Positions 63,101 to 64,000 of a stretch of 64,000 nt of DNA are shown piece after piece (within the stretch, counting starts at the first letter, position 1; the number at the start of each line of letters is the position of its first letter). The notes beneath the pieces are model-generated. The model did not search any database. It had not been told where the DNA came from and saw only the letters and a list, made by a program, of their open reading frames with translations. Position numbers and translations under genes: made by a program. Origin of the DNA: Owenia fusiformis. Lineage: Eukaryota > Annelida > Polychaeta > Sabellida > Oweniidae. The stretch spans positions 18,249,915 through 18,313,914 of the forward strand of contig CAIIXF020000001.1 in NCBI GenBank assembly GCA_903813345.2, in the 5' to 3' direction.

Positions 63101-64000
63101 GTTTTTTAGTTCTTTCACAATTTTACATATTGAACCTTCATTTATAGATAATTTGGTAAAATATAGTTTTGTATTTTAGATTCTTTTTGACTAACAATCA
63201 AAAGTGAGCTCCAAATATAACGCCCATGATTCGAAAGCAGGTATCCGAAAACAAATCAGTACGTTTAATTTATGACCCACTTTACGACTATGAATATTGA
63301 TAATGGTGTAATGTATTAACAACCTTTATTTAAGAACATTAAATCCATAAATTTTACGAAACATTGGATCAGTTTCAAATTAGAAGTTGAACAAAGGGGC
63401 TGTTGCAATTACGGAGAGAGATTTCGTTAGGAAAGAAACGCGATGTGCTCTTTGGGGACCGGTATGTCGTATATTTCGTATTTTCTAATCAGTAACATCT
63501 GTATGTATCTTCTGTTGTAGACATTTTAGAAACTAAATGTGATTTTTTTCCTTTTAAAAATAATCTTGCATTTAAGTTAACAAAACAATGGTTTTGTGTG
63601 TGGTAGGGCATAAGCTTTTCCAGCAAAATATTTAGTACAAATTTAAGGATTTTCGGAGAAACTGCATGCTCCCATGTGATATGCAAACATTTCAAATGGC
63701 AGAATCGCATTAACTCTGAAAATCTCATATGTTTCTATCAATCTAATATCACTGCTCAGTCCAGTAACATTTGGAGTAACACATCAATAGAATAGATGCT
63801 CATATATGTATTTTAGTGCCTTGATGTTCCTTGGTCAGAACAGATACATTGATATGTAGATAGTAATAACTTTTGATTAACGACGAGATTTATTAACTTG
63901 CTTCACGCAAACCGACAATTATTGTATTTCTCTGTACTTTCTATTTTATTTGAAAGGTCAAAATGGTAATTTCTGTAAGTTTCACCAATATTCATTGTCA
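57111..64000. other. Noncoding DNA to the end of the window
   Basis: AT-rich sequence with no homeobox, recognisable exon, RNA gene or tandem repeat. Dfd/Hox4, expected next in the cluster, is not reached. Confidence 0.6.

Overview
The window is part of the Hox cluster of a spiralian (lophotrochozoan) animal. Two two-exon Hox genes lie on the + strand: Lox5 (5198-7504, the ftz/Hox6-8-type central gene) and Hox5/Scr (32046-40916). Lox5 is recognised by its Antp-class homeodomain followed by the KLTGP motif, the Lox5 parapeptide, which is typical of lophotrochozoans. Hox5/Scr is recognised by [12 protein letters not shown] and a homeodomain ending [11 protein letters not shown]. Lox5 lies upstream of Scr on the same strand, which is the expected order of an intact cluster (posterior gene 5', anterior gene 3'). 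The phylum (mollusc, annelid, brachiopod, phoronid or nemertean) cannot be fixed from this sequence. The DNA is AT-rich, and no gene of another family was recognised.

Layout. 1-5078 is noncoding; the Antp gene, if present, lies further upstream. 5079-7504 holds the Lox5 promoter module and gene, with a 1.5 kb phase-1 intron. 7505-31840 is about 24 kb of intergenic DNA with candidate regulatory patches (X-boxes, a TCF-like cluster, a structured patch just upstream of Scr), a 168 bp imperfect hairpin and one weak small ORF. 31841-40916 holds the Scr promoter module and gene, with an 8 kb phase-1 intron. 40917-64000 is noncoding; Dfd/Hox4 is not reached and no miR-10 hairpin was found.

Both genes keep the standard Hox architecture: the hexapeptide is in exon 1, the homeodomain in exon 2, and the single phase-1 intron lies between them. 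Both also carry a very similar promoter module, ATTGG then 10-11 bp then TCACGTGGT, 99 and 143 bp upstream of the ATG. It looks like a paired NF-Y/USF-type element.

The most unusual feature is in the Scr intron. A tandem array of about 14 units of ~76 bp runs into the homeobox exon, and each unit copies the branch-point-like sequence, the 3' splice site and the first ~18 nt of exon 2. The real splice acceptor is the last unit of the array. Use of any upstream unit would give a YPWM-containing protein that stops before the homeodomain. The region around Scr exon 2 is otherwise rich in repeats for a Hox cluster: a 31 bp array, an ATACA microsatellite, a 35 bp minisatellite, a large foldback element inside a 163 bp direct duplication, a TIR element, and scattered TACAGGGTG transposon-type ends.
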